From Clostridiales bacterium UBA4696 (GTDB taxonomy: Bacteria; Bacillota; Clostridia; Oscillospirales; Oscillospiraceae): a stretch of DNA of 23,835 nucleotides. Every line of letters starts with the position of its first letter. Position 1 is the first letter of the stretch. The position numbers were made by a program, and so were the translations under genes. The stretch spans positions 1 through 23,835 of the forward strand of contig DHKK01000165.1 of the NCBI GenBank assembly GCA_002404795.1, read 5' to 3'. The notes under the pieces were generated by a model. That model was not told where the DNA came from. It ran no database searches and saw nothing but the letters and a program-made list of their open reading frames with translations. Of this stretch, positions 12,565 through 21,293 are shown in pieces.

Positions 12565-14973
12565 ATGGCAAAAAAAATCATCCGCCTGCCGCGCACGAAG
12601 GCGCAGAAGCAGGCAAACAGGGAGCAGAACCAGCGGGCAAACCGCACCATCCTCCGCCGCACGCTGGTCCTGATGGTCCTGTGCGGCATCGTTGCGTTCG
12701 TTCCGCTCATCGGCACGCTCTACCACCTCATGATCACCGAGCACGACTATTACAACGAGAAGGCCATCAAAAACCAGACGCGCTCGACGAACCTCACCGC
12801 CACGCGCGGCGTGATCTACGATGCGAATATGAACGTGCTGGCCTCGTCATCGACGGTCGAGACGGTCTTCATCGACCCCAACGAGATCGCCGAGCAGATG
12901 AAGCAGCCGGAAAACAGCAACCTGCTCGACCAGATCGCCCGCGGTCTCGGCGAGATCCTCGACGTCGAGCCCAGCTTCGTCTATGAGCAGGCCGCCGACA
13001 AGCAGTACCGCTACAAGGTCATCAAGCGCAAAATTTCCGAGGAGCTGGCCGACGAGGTCCGCGCCTTCATCAGCGAAAACAGCATCACCGGCGTATATCT
13101 CGAGACCGACCTCAAGCGCTACTATCCCAATTCCTCCCTCGCCGCGCAGGCGCTCGGCTTCGTCTCGAGCGACAATGTCGGCTCCGAGGGCCTTGAGGCC
13201 TACTACAACGAAGAGCTCTCCGGCACCGCCGGCAAGGTCGTCACCTCCAAGGGCAACTACGGCTCCGAGATGCTCTATACATATGAAAAGTACTACGACG
13301 CCTCCGACGGCAGCAGCCTCATCACCACCATCGACTCGACCGTGCAGGCCTACGTCGAGAAAAACCTGCAGAACGCCATCGACAAGTACGACATCAAAAA
13401 CGGCGCGTTCTGCATCGTCATGGACGTGAACACGGGCGAGATCAAGGCCATGGCCACCCTCGGCTCCTACGACCCCAACAACTATCTGGAGATCTACGAC
13501 GACACGACCGCCCTTCTGCTCGAAAACGAGCGGGCGGCGGCCCTCGCCCTGCCCGAGGCCTCCGCAGCCTACGAGGCCGCGATCGAGACCTACAAGCAGG
13601 ACGTCGCGGCGGCCCGCATGGCGCAGTGGCGCAACCGCTGTGTGTCCGACGGCTACGAGCCCGGCTCGACCTTCAAGCTCATCACGCTGGCCTCCGCGCT
13701 CGACTCCGGCGCCGTTACGCTGAACGACTCGTTCTACTGCGGCGGCCAGGAAAAGTTCACCGGCCGCGAGCAGATCCTGAACTGCTGGAAATCCGCCGGT
13801 CACGGCGCGCAGACGACCGCCCAGGCCCTCGGCAACTCCTGCAACATCGCCTTCGGCCACATCGGCCTGCGCATGGGCGGCGACACGTTCTACGATTATC
13901 TCAAGAGCTTCGGCGTCATGGAAAAGACCGGCGTCGACCTGCCCGGCGAGGCCAGCGGCCTGTTCTACGAGCGCAAATACCTCAATGATCCGGCAAACTA
14001 CGGCACGTCCTACCTCATCACCTCCTCCTTCGGCCAGAGCTTCCGCATCACGCCCATGCAGCTCGTGCGCGCCGTGGCTGCGATCGTCAACGGCGGCTAC
14101 GTGCTCGAGCCCTATATCGTGAGCGAGGTCGTGGACGCGGACGGCAATACCGTCCAGAAAAACGAAAAGACCGTCCTGCGGCAGGTCATCAGCCAGCAGA
14201 CCTCCGAGACCATGCGCACGCTCATGGAGCAGGTCGTCACCGAGGGCACGGCTTCTGCGGCCAAGACGCCCGGCTACCGCGTCGGCGGCAAGACCGGCAC
14301 GTCCGAAAAGCTCGACGAATACGACGAGAACGGCCAGCAGGTCAAGGACAAGATCGTCTCCTTCGTCGGCGTTGCACCGATCGACGACCCGAAATACGTC
14401 GTCCTTGTCGCGCTCGACACCCCGGCCTATTCGGAAAACAGTGAAAAATACACCGTCCACGGCATGTACATCTCCGGCGGCCTGATGGCCGCGCCGACCG
14501 TGCGCGATATCTTCCTCGACATCCTCCCGTACCTCGGCGTCGAGCCGGACTACGGCTCTGAGGATATCCGCGGCGTCAACTTTACCGTCCCCGACGTCAT
14601 CGGCATGGACGAGACGGAGGCGGGCGAGCTGCTCGCCGAAAAGACCATCACCTACCGCGTGGTCGGCACCGGCTCCGTCGTGACCGACCAGCTGCCCGTC
14701 GCGGGCAGTCAGGTGCCCGGCAATTCGCAGATCATCCTCTACATGGGCGCAGAGAAGCAGGCGACGCGCGTCGAGGTCCCGGATTTCATCGGCTGCTCCG
14801 TCGCGGACGTCAATTACCTGGCCTCGAATGCGGGCCTCTACGTCCAGGCCAAGGGCACGGACCGCACCGACGTCTATGTCCTCGCAGCCTATCAGGACAT
14901 CGAACCCGGCACAGAGGTTGACAGAGGTACTACAATTACGGTAGAATTCTCTTCCACGGGCGCATCCGACTAA
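12565..14973 (+). CDS. Class B penicillin-binding protein with two PASTA domains (FtsI/SpoVD type)
   Basis: This 802-residue septal peptidoglycan transpeptidase crosslinks new wall with FtsW. It has a basic cytoplasmic tail, one membrane helix (about 30-55), a PBP dimerisation domain, and a transpeptidase domain with S368-T-F-K, S425-C-N and K576-T-G-T. Two C-terminal PASTA repeats follow (about 674-734 and 735-798). The architecture is that of SpoVD and PBP2B; only one such gene is present, where bacilli have two side by side. An Ala/Glu-rich helical insertion (about residues 310-355) precedes the catalytic serine. The start follows AAAGG and lies 18 bases behind a terminator-like hairpin, so expression may depend on read-through. 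ftsI is the division name and spoVD the sporulation name; I cannot tell which role dominates. Confidence 0.94.
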   Translation: MAKKIIRLPRTKAQKQANREQNQRANRTILRRTLVLMVLCGIVAFVPLIGTLYHLMITEHDYYNEKAIKNQTRSTNLTATRGVIYDANMNVLASSSTVETVFIDPNEIAEQMKQPENSNLLDQIARGLGEILDVEPSFVYEQAADKQYRYKVIKRKISEELADEVRAFISENSITGVYLETDLKRYYPNSSLAAQALGFVSSDNVGSEGLEAYYNEELSGTAGKVVTSKGNYGSEMLYTYEKYYDASDGSSLITTIDSTVQAYVEKNLQNAIDKYDIKNGAFCIVMDVNTGEIKAMATLGSYDPNNYLEIYDDTTALLLENERAAALALPEASAAYEAAIETYKQDVAAARMAQWRNRCVSDGYEPGSTFKLITLASALDSGAVTLNDSFYCGGQEKFTGREQILNCWKSAGHGAQTTAQALGNSCNIAFGHIGLRMGGDTFYDYLKSFGVMEKTGVDLPGEASGLFYERKYLNDPANYGTSYLITSSFGQSFRITPMQLVRAVAAIVNGGYVLEPYIVSEVVDADGNTVQKNEKTVLRQVISQQTSETMRTLMEQVVTEGTASAAKTPGYRVGGKTGTSEKLDEYDENGQQVKDKIVSFVGVAPIDDPKYVVLVALDTPAYSENSEKYTVHGMYISGGLMAAPTVRDIFLDILPYLGVEPDYGSEDIRGVNFTVPDVIGMDETEAGELLAEKTITYRVVGTGSVVTDQLPVAGSQVPGNSQIILYMGAEKQATRVEVPDFIGCSVADVNYLASNAGLYVQAKGTDRTDVYVLAAYQDIEPGTEVDRGTTITVEFSSTGASD

Positions 14974-14983
14974 GGAGGACACT

Positions 14984-16432
14984 ATGAAACTCAAAGAACT
15001 GCTGCACGGCCTTGACGTGCTGGAGCTGCACGCGGACGAAGATCTGGACATCACCGGCGTCCAGTACGATTCCCGGCAGGTCACGTCCGGAGGTCTCTTC
15101 GTCGCGATCTCCGGCTTCCAGACCGACGGCCACAGGTATATTCCCAAAGCCATGGAAAACGGCGCAGTCTGCGTCGTCTGCGAAAAAAAGCCGGAAACGG
15201 ACATTGCCTATGTGCTGGTCCCCGACGCGCGCGCGGCGCTGGCCGCGCTCGGCGCGAACTGGTTCGGCCATCCGTCGGACAGCATGTGCATGATCGGCAT
15301 CACCGGCACGAACGGCAAGACCACGAGCACGTATCTGCTCAAGCACGTGCTCGAAAAGACCCTCGGCGCGAAGGTCGGCCTCATCGGCACCATCCAGAAC
15401 ATGATCGGCGACGAGGTCCTGCACACCGAGCGCACGACGCCCGAGTCCTTCGAGCTGCAGAAGCTGTTCGCCGAGATGAAGGCCGCGGGCTGCACGCACG
15501 TCATCATGGAGGTCTCGTCCCACGCGCTGGTCCTGCACCGCGCGGACCAGATCGCCTTCCGTGTCGGCGTGTTCACGAACCTCACCGAGGACCATCTCGA
15601 CTTCCACAAGACCATGGACGCCTACTGCGACGCCAAGGCCATGCTCTTTACCCGCTGCCGGACCGGCGTCGTCAACGTGGACGATGCCTACGCCGGCCGC
15701 ATCCTGGCGCAGGCCTCCTGCCGCTGCCTGACGTACTCCGCGCAGCAGCCGGCAAGCCTTCGCGCGGAGCGCCTGCAGCTGCTGTCCGACCGCGTGGAGT
15801 TTGACGCGGAATACGAAGGGAAAGCGCAGTCCGTCACGCTCGGCATCCCCGGCATCTTCAGCGTCTATAACGCCCTCGGCGTCATCGGCGCGGCGCTCGC
15901 GCTGGAGATCCCGCTGCCCGCCATCGCCGACGCCCTGCGGACCGCGCAGAGCGTCAAGGGCAGGGTAGAGGTCGTCCCCACGCCGGGAAAGGACTATACC
16001 GTCCTCATCGACTACTCCCACACTCCGGACAGCCTCGAGAATATCTTAAAAGCCGTGCGCGGCTTCTGCCGCGGCCGCGTGATCGCGGTCTTCGGCTGCG
16101 GCGGCGACCGCGACCCGTTCAAGCGCCCCATCATGGGCAGAATCGCGGCGCAGCTCGCCGACCTCAGCATCGTCACCTCGGATAATCCCCGCACAGAGGA
16201 CCCCTATAAGATCCTTCGGCAGATCCTTGCCGGGATGCAGGACGCCGAGACGCCCTACGAAGTCATCGAGACCCGCGAGGCCGCCATCTTCCGCGCCATG
16301 GATCTGGCCCGGAAGGACGATATCATCGTCCTCTGCGGCAAGGGCCACGAGACCTATCAGGAGATCGGACACGAAAAACGCCATCTGGACGAGCGCGAGG
16401 TCGTCCGTGCGTATCTGGAGAGGAAAAGATGA
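14984..16432 (+). CDS. murE: UDP-MurNAc-L-Ala-D-Glu:meso-diaminopimelate ligase
   Basis: This cytoplasmic ATP-dependent Mur ligase adds the third amino acid to the peptidoglycan stem. The 482-residue protein has the P-loop G-T-N-G-K-T-T (108-114), an E-V-S-S-H-A-L segment, and the D400-N-P-R403 motif that in this family marks meso-diaminopimelate rather than lysine as substrate. That fits a meso-DAP wall. AAGGAGG precedes the ATG, ten bases after the PBP stop. Its end overlaps the murF start by four bases (ATGA). Confidence 0.96.
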   Translation: MKLKELLHGLDVLELHADEDLDITGVQYDSRQVTSGGLFVAISGFQTDGHRYIPKAMENGAVCVVCEKKPETDIAYVLVPDARAALAALGANWFGHPSDSMCMIGITGTNGKTTSTYLLKHVLEKTLGAKVGLIGTIQNMIGDEVLHTERTTPESFELQKLFAEMKAAGCTHVIMEVSSHALVLHRADQIAFRVGVFTNLTEDHLDFHKTMDAYCDAKAMLFTRCRTGVVNVDDAYAGRILAQASCRCLTYSAQQPASLRAERLQLLSDRVEFDAEYEGKAQSVTLGIPGIFSVYNALGVIGAALALEIPLPAIADALRTAQSVKGRVEVVPTPGKDYTVLIDYSHTPDSLENILKAVRGFCRGRVIAVFGCGGDRDPFKRPIMGRIAAQLADLSIVTSDNPRTEDPYKILRQILAGMQDAETPYEVIETREAAIFRAMDLARKDDIIVLCGKGHETYQEIGHEKRHLDEREVVRAYLERKR

Positions 16433-17811
16433 AAGAACTGACACTCAGGAAAATCGCAGAGGCCTGCCACGGGACTGTCGCACCGGAGGCACAGACCGTT
16501 ACCGTCACCGGCGTCCAGTCCGACTCCCGCAGAGTCCGGCCCGGCGACCTCTTTGTCGCCATCAAGGGCGAGAAGGCCGACGGCCATGACTTTGTCGCCA
16601 TGGCCGCGAGCCTCGGCGCGAAGGCTGCGCTGGTCGCAAGACCTGTGGAAGCGCCGATCCCCACCATCCTCGTCGCCGACACCATCCGCGCCTACGGCGA
16701 TCTGGCCGCGGCCTACCGCGAGCACGCCGGCATCACCGTCATCGGCATCACCGGCAGCGTCGGCAAGACGACGACCAAGGAAATGACGGCCTGCCTGCTC
16801 GCGCGCAGCTTCCATACCGCCCGCACCGAGGGCAACCATAACAATAACCTCGGCCTTCCCATGACCGTTCTCGACATGCCGGACGACACCGAGGTCGCCG
16901 TGCTCGAAATGGGCATGAACCACTTCGGCGAGATGGCCTACCTGACCTCCATCGCGCGGCCGGATATCGCCATCATCACCAACATCGGCACCATGCACAT
17001 CGAGCACCTGGGCTCCCGCGAGGGCATCCTGCAGGCCAAACTCGAGATCTTCCGCGGCGTGCCGAAAAACGGCGTCGGCGTCTTCAACGGCGACGAGCCG
17101 CTGCTGTGGAACGTCCGCGCGGACGGCGGCCACAAGAAATACTACTTCGGCATTGAAAACCACGCCTGCGACGTGCTTGCCACGGACATTCAGGAGCTTG
17201 AAGACGGCATGCGCTTTGTCGTCAGCGGCTTCGGCCACCGCTTTGAGCTGTTTGTCCCTGTGCTTGGCCGCCACACGGTCTATAACGCGCTGGCCGCCGT
17301 CACGGCCGCGCTCCTGCTCAAGATCCCGCCCGAGACCATCCAGGCGCAGATCTCCGGCTTCCAGAATACCGGCATGCGCCAGAAGATCTACGAGCGCGAC
17401 GGCTTTACCATCATCGAGGACTGCTACAACGCCGGTCCCGAGTCGACCGAGGCCGCGCTCGATATCCTCGCCGGCTTCCGCGCGCGGGCCAAGGGCCGCT
17501 GCATCGCTGTCCTCGGCGATATGCTCGAGCTCGGCAACCGCTCCGCCGCAGAGCATTATCGCATCGGCCGCATCGCCGCGGCAAAGGTCGATATGCTCTA
17601 CACCTACGGCACGAATTCCGAGCGCATGGTCTCCGGCGCGATCACCGGCGGCATGAAGCAGAAATTCGTCGAGCATTTTGACACGCACGAGGATCTGGCG
17701 CACATGCTCAAGATGCGCGCCCGGCCCGGCGACGTGATCCTGTTCAAGGGCAGCCGCGGCATGCGGATGGAAAAGGTCCTGTCGCTGTTTTTGAAGGAAG
17801 AAGAGTCGTAA
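16429..17811 (+). CDS. murF: UDP-MurNAc-tripeptide:D-Ala-D-Ala ligase
   Basis: MurF adds the D-Ala-D-Ala dipeptide to complete the UDP-MurNAc-pentapeptide. The 460-residue protein has the N-terminal V-Q-S-D-S-R-R-V-R-P-G-D-L-F-V-A uridine-binding region, the P-loop G-S-V-G-K-T-T (109-115), G-N-H-N-N-N-L-G-L-P after it, and the central E-M-G-M-N-H-F-G-E motif of the family. It shares ATGA with the murE stop, so the two ligases are co-translated. No D-Ala-D-Ala ligase (ddl) is in view. Confidence 0.96.
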   Translation: MKELTLRKIAEACHGTVAPEAQTVTVTGVQSDSRRVRPGDLFVAIKGEKADGHDFVAMAASLGAKAALVARPVEAPIPTILVADTIRAYGDLAAAYREHAGITVIGITGSVGKTTTKEMTACLLARSFHTARTEGNHNNNLGLPMTVLDMPDDTEVAVLEMGMNHFGEMAYLTSIARPDIAIITNIGTMHIEHLGSREGILQAKLEIFRGVPKNGVGVFNGDEPLLWNVRADGGHKKYYFGIENHACDVLATDIQELEDGMRFVVSGFGHRFELFVPVLGRHTVYNALAAVTAALLLKIPPETIQAQISGFQNTGMRQKIYERDGFTIIEDCYNAGPESTEAALDILAGFRARAKGRCIAVLGDMLELGNRSAAEHYRIGRIAAAKVDMLYTYGTNSERMVSGAITGGMKQKFVEHFDTHEDLAHMLKMRARPGDVILFKGSRGMRMEKVLSLFLKEEES

Positions 17812-17857
17812 CTGCACAGCCTGTAGTTTACAAGAGAGAGTCTCGGAGGGATCCAGA

Positions 17858-18856
17858 ATGGATGCAATGTTTTTTATCGTTCTCGGCGCGACGCTGGTCT
17901 CGTTTTTGCTGACGCTTGCGTTCGGCCGTTTCGTCATTCCCATGCTGCGCGCGCTGCACGCGGGCCAGTCCATCCGTGAGGTCGGCCCCCAGTGGCACAA
18001 TTCCAAGGCCGGTACGCCGACCATGGGCGGCATCATGTTCATCTCCGCCATCCTCCTCTGCACGGTCGGCTTCGGCTGGAAGAGCATGGTGGAAAATGCC
18101 GACTACACGCATCTGTACGTCCTGGGCCTTGCCCTGTGCTACGGTCTGGTCGGCTTCGCCGACGACTTCGTCAAGGTCAAGCTCAAGCGCAATCTCGGCC
18201 TCACCGCCAGCCAGAAGTTCCTGCTGCAGCTCGTCGTGGCCGTCATCTTCCTGTTCGTGCTCAAAAAGAGCGGCGACCTCAGCTGCGACCTCTACATCCC
18301 GTTCTGGAACCTCGATCTCGAGATCCCGACGGCGGTCTATATGGTCTTCGCGGCCTTCGTCATCGTCGGCTGCGTCAACGCCGTGAACCTCACTGACGGC
18401 GTCGACGGCCTTTCCAGCAGCGTGACCATCCCGGTCATGGTCTTCTTCGCCGCGACGGCCTACATCTATGGCCGCTCGACGCTGGCCCTGCTCCCCGCGA
18501 CGGTCGCGGGCGGCCTCGCAGCCTTCCTCTGCTACAACTTCCACCCGGCCAAGGTCTTCATGGGCGACACCGGCTCGCTGTTCCTCGGCGGCATGGTCTG
18601 CGGTATGGCGTTCGCGCTCGATATGCCGCTGATCCTCATCCTGGTCGGCATCATCTACATCTGCGAGACGCTCTCCGTCATCCTGCAGGTCACGTATTTC
18701 AAGCTGACCCACGGCAAGCGCATCTTCAAAATGACCCCCATCCACCACCACTTCGAGCTGTGCGGCTGGAAAGAGGAGAAGATCGTCTTCGTCTTCACCG
18801 CCATCACCCTCGTCATGTGCGTACTGGCCTACCTTGGCGTTATGAACCGGTATTGA
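17858..18856 (+). CDS. mraY: Phospho-MurNAc-pentapeptide translocase (lipid I synthase)
   Basis: MraY transfers phospho-MurNAc-pentapeptide to undecaprenyl phosphate at the membrane. The 332-residue polytopic protein has the family motifs: G-T-P-T-M-G-G early (about residue 50), G-F-A-D-D-F-V-K-V with the paired catalytic Asp, N-L-T-D-G-V-D-G-L, and H-H-H-F-E-L near the C-terminus. GGAGGG lies eight bases upstream of ATG 17858. Next in most clostridial and bacillary clusters would be murD; here ftsW follows directly. Confidence 0.97.
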   Translation: MDAMFFIVLGATLVSFLLTLAFGRFVIPMLRALHAGQSIREVGPQWHNSKAGTPTMGGIMFISAILLCTVGFGWKSMVENADYTHLYVLGLALCYGLVGFADDFVKVKLKRNLGLTASQKFLLQLVVAVIFLFVLKKSGDLSCDLYIPFWNLDLEIPTAVYMVFAAFVIVGCVNAVNLTDGVDGLSSSVTIPVMVFFAATAYIYGRSTLALLPATVAGGLAAFLCYNFHPAKVFMGDTGSLFLGGMVCGMAFALDMPLILILVGIIYICETLSVILQVTYFKLTHGKRIFKMTPIHHHFELCGWKEEKIVFVFTAITLVMCVLAYLGVMNRY

Positions 18857-18887
18857 TCCCGGTTTTCCCGGAAAGGAGCGACCCCCT

Positions 18888-20090
18888 ATGGCAAGCCGTC
18901 AGGACGGCGTCACGCAGCTGTACGATCTCCCGCAGGGCGGGGAACCGGAGCGGCTGCCGCAGCCGGAAAAAACAAAGGATAAAGTCCTGCTCGACGAGCG
19001 CGGACTGCTGGATCTGCCGTTTCTGGCGCTGACGGTCCTGCTCGTGCTCATCGGCGTGATCATGGTCTTCTCGGCCTCCTACGCCCGCGCGTACTACCTG
19101 ACCGGCAACTCGACCTACTATTTTGCCCGCCAGGCCATCTTCGCCGTCGCCGGGATCGCCGGCATGCTCTTTGTCAGCCGGCTCAACTATCAGCTCTGGC
19201 GCAGCGCCTCGTTCATCATCCTGCTGGTCTCGGTGTTTTTCCTCATGCTCGTGCCGGTCATCGGCTCCACGGCCAACGGCGCCAAGCGCTGGATCGAGGT
19301 CGCGGGCATCCGCTTCCAGCCCTCCGAGCTGGCGAAGATCGCCATCATCATGACCTTCTCCGCCCTCATCTCCACCTACCGCGACAAAATGCGCACCTTC
19401 CGCTACGGCATCCTGCCGTTCGCGGTCATCATGGTCGTCCTGTGCGGCCTTGTCGCGCTCGAGCGGCATTTCTCCTGCATCCTCATCATGCTGCTGCTCG
19501 CGGCCGCCATGCTGTTTCTCGGCGGCGTGCAGCTCAAATGGTTCGCCCTCGGCGGCATCGCCGTCGGCCTGTTCGCCTTCATCTATCTCAAAACGCAGGG
19601 CTACGCCGGCAGCCGCATCACCGCCTGGCGCGACCCCGCCTCCGACCCCACGGACAACGGCTATCAGATCCTACAGTCGCTCTACGCCATCGGCTCCGGC
19701 GGCCTCATGGGCCTCGGCCTCGGCAAGAGCCGCCAGAAATATCTCTACCTGCCCGAGGAGCACAACGACTACATTTTCCCCATCCTCTGCGAGGAGCTGG
19801 GCTTTGTCGGCGCGGTCGTCGTGATTTTGCTCTTCATTCTTCTCATCGTGCGCGGCTATTATATCGCCATGCACGCGCGCGACCGCTTCGGCGCGCTGCT
19901 CGCCGCGGGGATCTCCACGCATTTTGCGCTGCAGACCTTCCTCAACATCGGCGTCGTCACAAATTTCCTCCCGGCCACCGGCATTTCGCTCCCGTTCTTC
20001 TCCTACGGCGGCACGGCGCTGCTCATGCAGCTGTTTGAGGCCGGTATCGTCCTGGCCGTGTCCCGGCAGAACGACAATAAACTCCTGTAA
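18888..20090 (+). CDS. ftsW: FtsW/SpoVE-family SEDS peptidoglycan glycosyltransferase
   Basis: This 400-residue polytopic SEDS protein polymerises lipid II at the septum with its cognate class B PBP, encoded upstream. Hydrophobic helices start near residue 45. Recognisable segments are F-S-A-S-Y-A, N-G-A-K-R-W-I, P-S-E-L-A-K, and the C-terminal P-T/A-T-G-I-x-L-P-F-x-S-Y-G-G motif. The cytoplasmic N-terminus of about 45 residues is charged and somewhat longer than usual. AAAGGAG precedes the ATG. It could serve both vegetative division and sporulation (FtsW or SpoVE); the sequence alone does not decide. Confidence 0.94.
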   Translation: MASRQDGVTQLYDLPQGGEPERLPQPEKTKDKVLLDERGLLDLPFLALTVLLVLIGVIMVFSASYARAYYLTGNSTYYFARQAIFAVAGIAGMLFVSRLNYQLWRSASFIILLVSVFFLMLVPVIGSTANGAKRWIEVAGIRFQPSELAKIAIIMTFSALISTYRDKMRTFRYGILPFAVIMVVLCGLVALERHFSCILIMLLLAAAMLFLGGVQLKWFALGGIAVGLFAFIYLKTQGYAGSRITAWRDPASDPTDNGYQILQSLYAIGSGGLMGLGLGKSRQKYLYLPEEHNDYIFPILCEELGFVGAVVVILLFILLIVRGYYIAMHARDRFGALLAAGISTHFALQTFLNIGVVTNFLPATGISLPFFSYGGTALLMQLFEAGIVLAVSRQNDNKLL

Positions 20091-20108
20091 AGCAAAAGGG
20101 GAGAGCCT

Positions 20109-21233
20109 ATGAACATCGTCTTTACCTGCGGCGGCACCGGCGGACATATCTATCCCGCCATCGCGGTCGCCCGCATGTTCCGCGAGCGCCAGCCGGACTG
20201 CAGGATCCTCTTCATCGGCGCGGAGGACGGCATGGAAAACAAGCTCGTCCCGCGCGAGGGCTTCGAGCTGCAGACCGTACAGATCTCCAACTACCAGCGA
20301 AAGCTGACCCCCGCCGCCATCTGGCACAACCTCGTGACCGTGCAGCGCATGTCCGCGACGTTCGCCAAAACGAAGCGGATCCTGAAGGACTTCCGCCCCG
20401 ACGTCATCGTCGGCACCGGCGGCTACGCCAGCTTCCCCGCGCTCAAGATGGGCGCGAAGCTCGGCATCCCCACCTGCGTGCATGAGTCGAACGCCGTCCC
20501 GGGCCTCACCACGAAGCTCGTCGCGCGCACGGCCAGCCGCATCATGGTCTCCTTTGACGCCAGCCGCCAGCACTACCCGGAGCCGGAAAAGGTCCTCCTG
20601 ACCGGCACGCCCGTGCGCGAGGAATTCCTCTACGCCAGACGCCAGCAGGCCCGGCAGGCGCTCGGCCTCGGCGACGAGCCCTTGATCGTCTCGTGCTGGG
20701 GCAGCCTCGGCGCGCGGGAGATGAACAAGAGGATCGCGCAGTTCATGCGCTGCGAATGCGAAGACGGCACGCCCTTCCATCACATCCACGCCACCGGCTC
20801 CTTCGGTTGGCGCTGGATGCCGGACTACGTCAAAGAGCAGGGCGTCGACCTTGCCGCGCACCCGGCGCTGGACATGCGGGAATATATCTATGATATGCCG
20901 CAGGTGCTCGCCGCGGCGGACCTCATCATCTGCCGCGCAGGCGCGGCGACCATCGCCGAGGTCTGCGCCAGCGGCACGCCCTGCATCATGGTGCCGAGTC
21001 CGAACGTGACGGGCAACCATCAGGAAAAGAACGCCCGCGTGCTCGAAGACGCGGGCGCGGCCGCCGTCGTCCGCGAAGCGGACTGCGACGGCAGAAGCCT
21101 CTACGAGACCGCGAAGGCGATCCTCTCGGATCCCGAGCGGACCGGCGGCATGCGCACCGCCGCCCGCGGCATGGCCGTGGTCGACGCGGCCGAGCGCATC
21201 TACCAGACCGCGATCGAGCTCGCCCGGGGCTGA
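20109..21233 (+). CDS. murG: UDP-GlcNAc:lipid I N-acetylglucosaminyltransferase (lipid II synthase)
   Basis: MurG adds GlcNAc to lipid I on the cytoplasmic face, giving lipid II. The 374-residue GT28 enzyme shows T-C-G-G-T-G-G-H-I-Y-P-A at the N-terminus, H-E-S-N-A-V-P-G, G-S-L-G-A-R-E-M-N, and the donor-binding region G-A-A-T-I-A-E-V followed by P-S-P-N-V-T-G-N-H-Q-E-K-N-A. It lies 18 bases after ftsW with a GGGGAG ribosome binding site. Confidence 0.97.
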   Translation: MNIVFTCGGTGGHIYPAIAVARMFRERQPDCRILFIGAEDGMENKLVPREGFELQTVQISNYQRKLTPAAIWHNLVTVQRMSATFAKTKRILKDFRPDVIVGTGGYASFPALKMGAKLGIPTCVHESNAVPGLTTKLVARTASRIMVSFDASRQHYPEPEKVLLTGTPVREEFLYARRQQARQALGLGDEPLIVSCWGSLGAREMNKRIAQFMRCECEDGTPFHHIHATGSFGWRWMPDYVKEQGVDLAAHPALDMREYIYDMPQVLAAADLIICRAGAATIAEVCASGTPCIMVPSPNVTGNHQEKNARVLEDAGAAAVVREADCDGRSLYETAKAILSDPERTGGMRTAARGMAVVDAAERIYQTAIELARG

Positions 21234-21293
21234 CACGAAGCGCCTCCGGCGCGCATAGGATGGGCAAAATCCAAGGTATGAAGGAGAATGCCC

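Noticed and set aside
12847..15204. A 785-codon minus-strand open frame opposite the PBP gene
   Set aside because: Antisense to the PBP gene; its Val/Asp/Gly/Ala-rich composition is a by-product of the codon usage on the other strand.
16357..18751. Long minus-strand frames opposite murF and mraY
   Set aside because: Shadow frames of GC-rich genes with no supporting signals.
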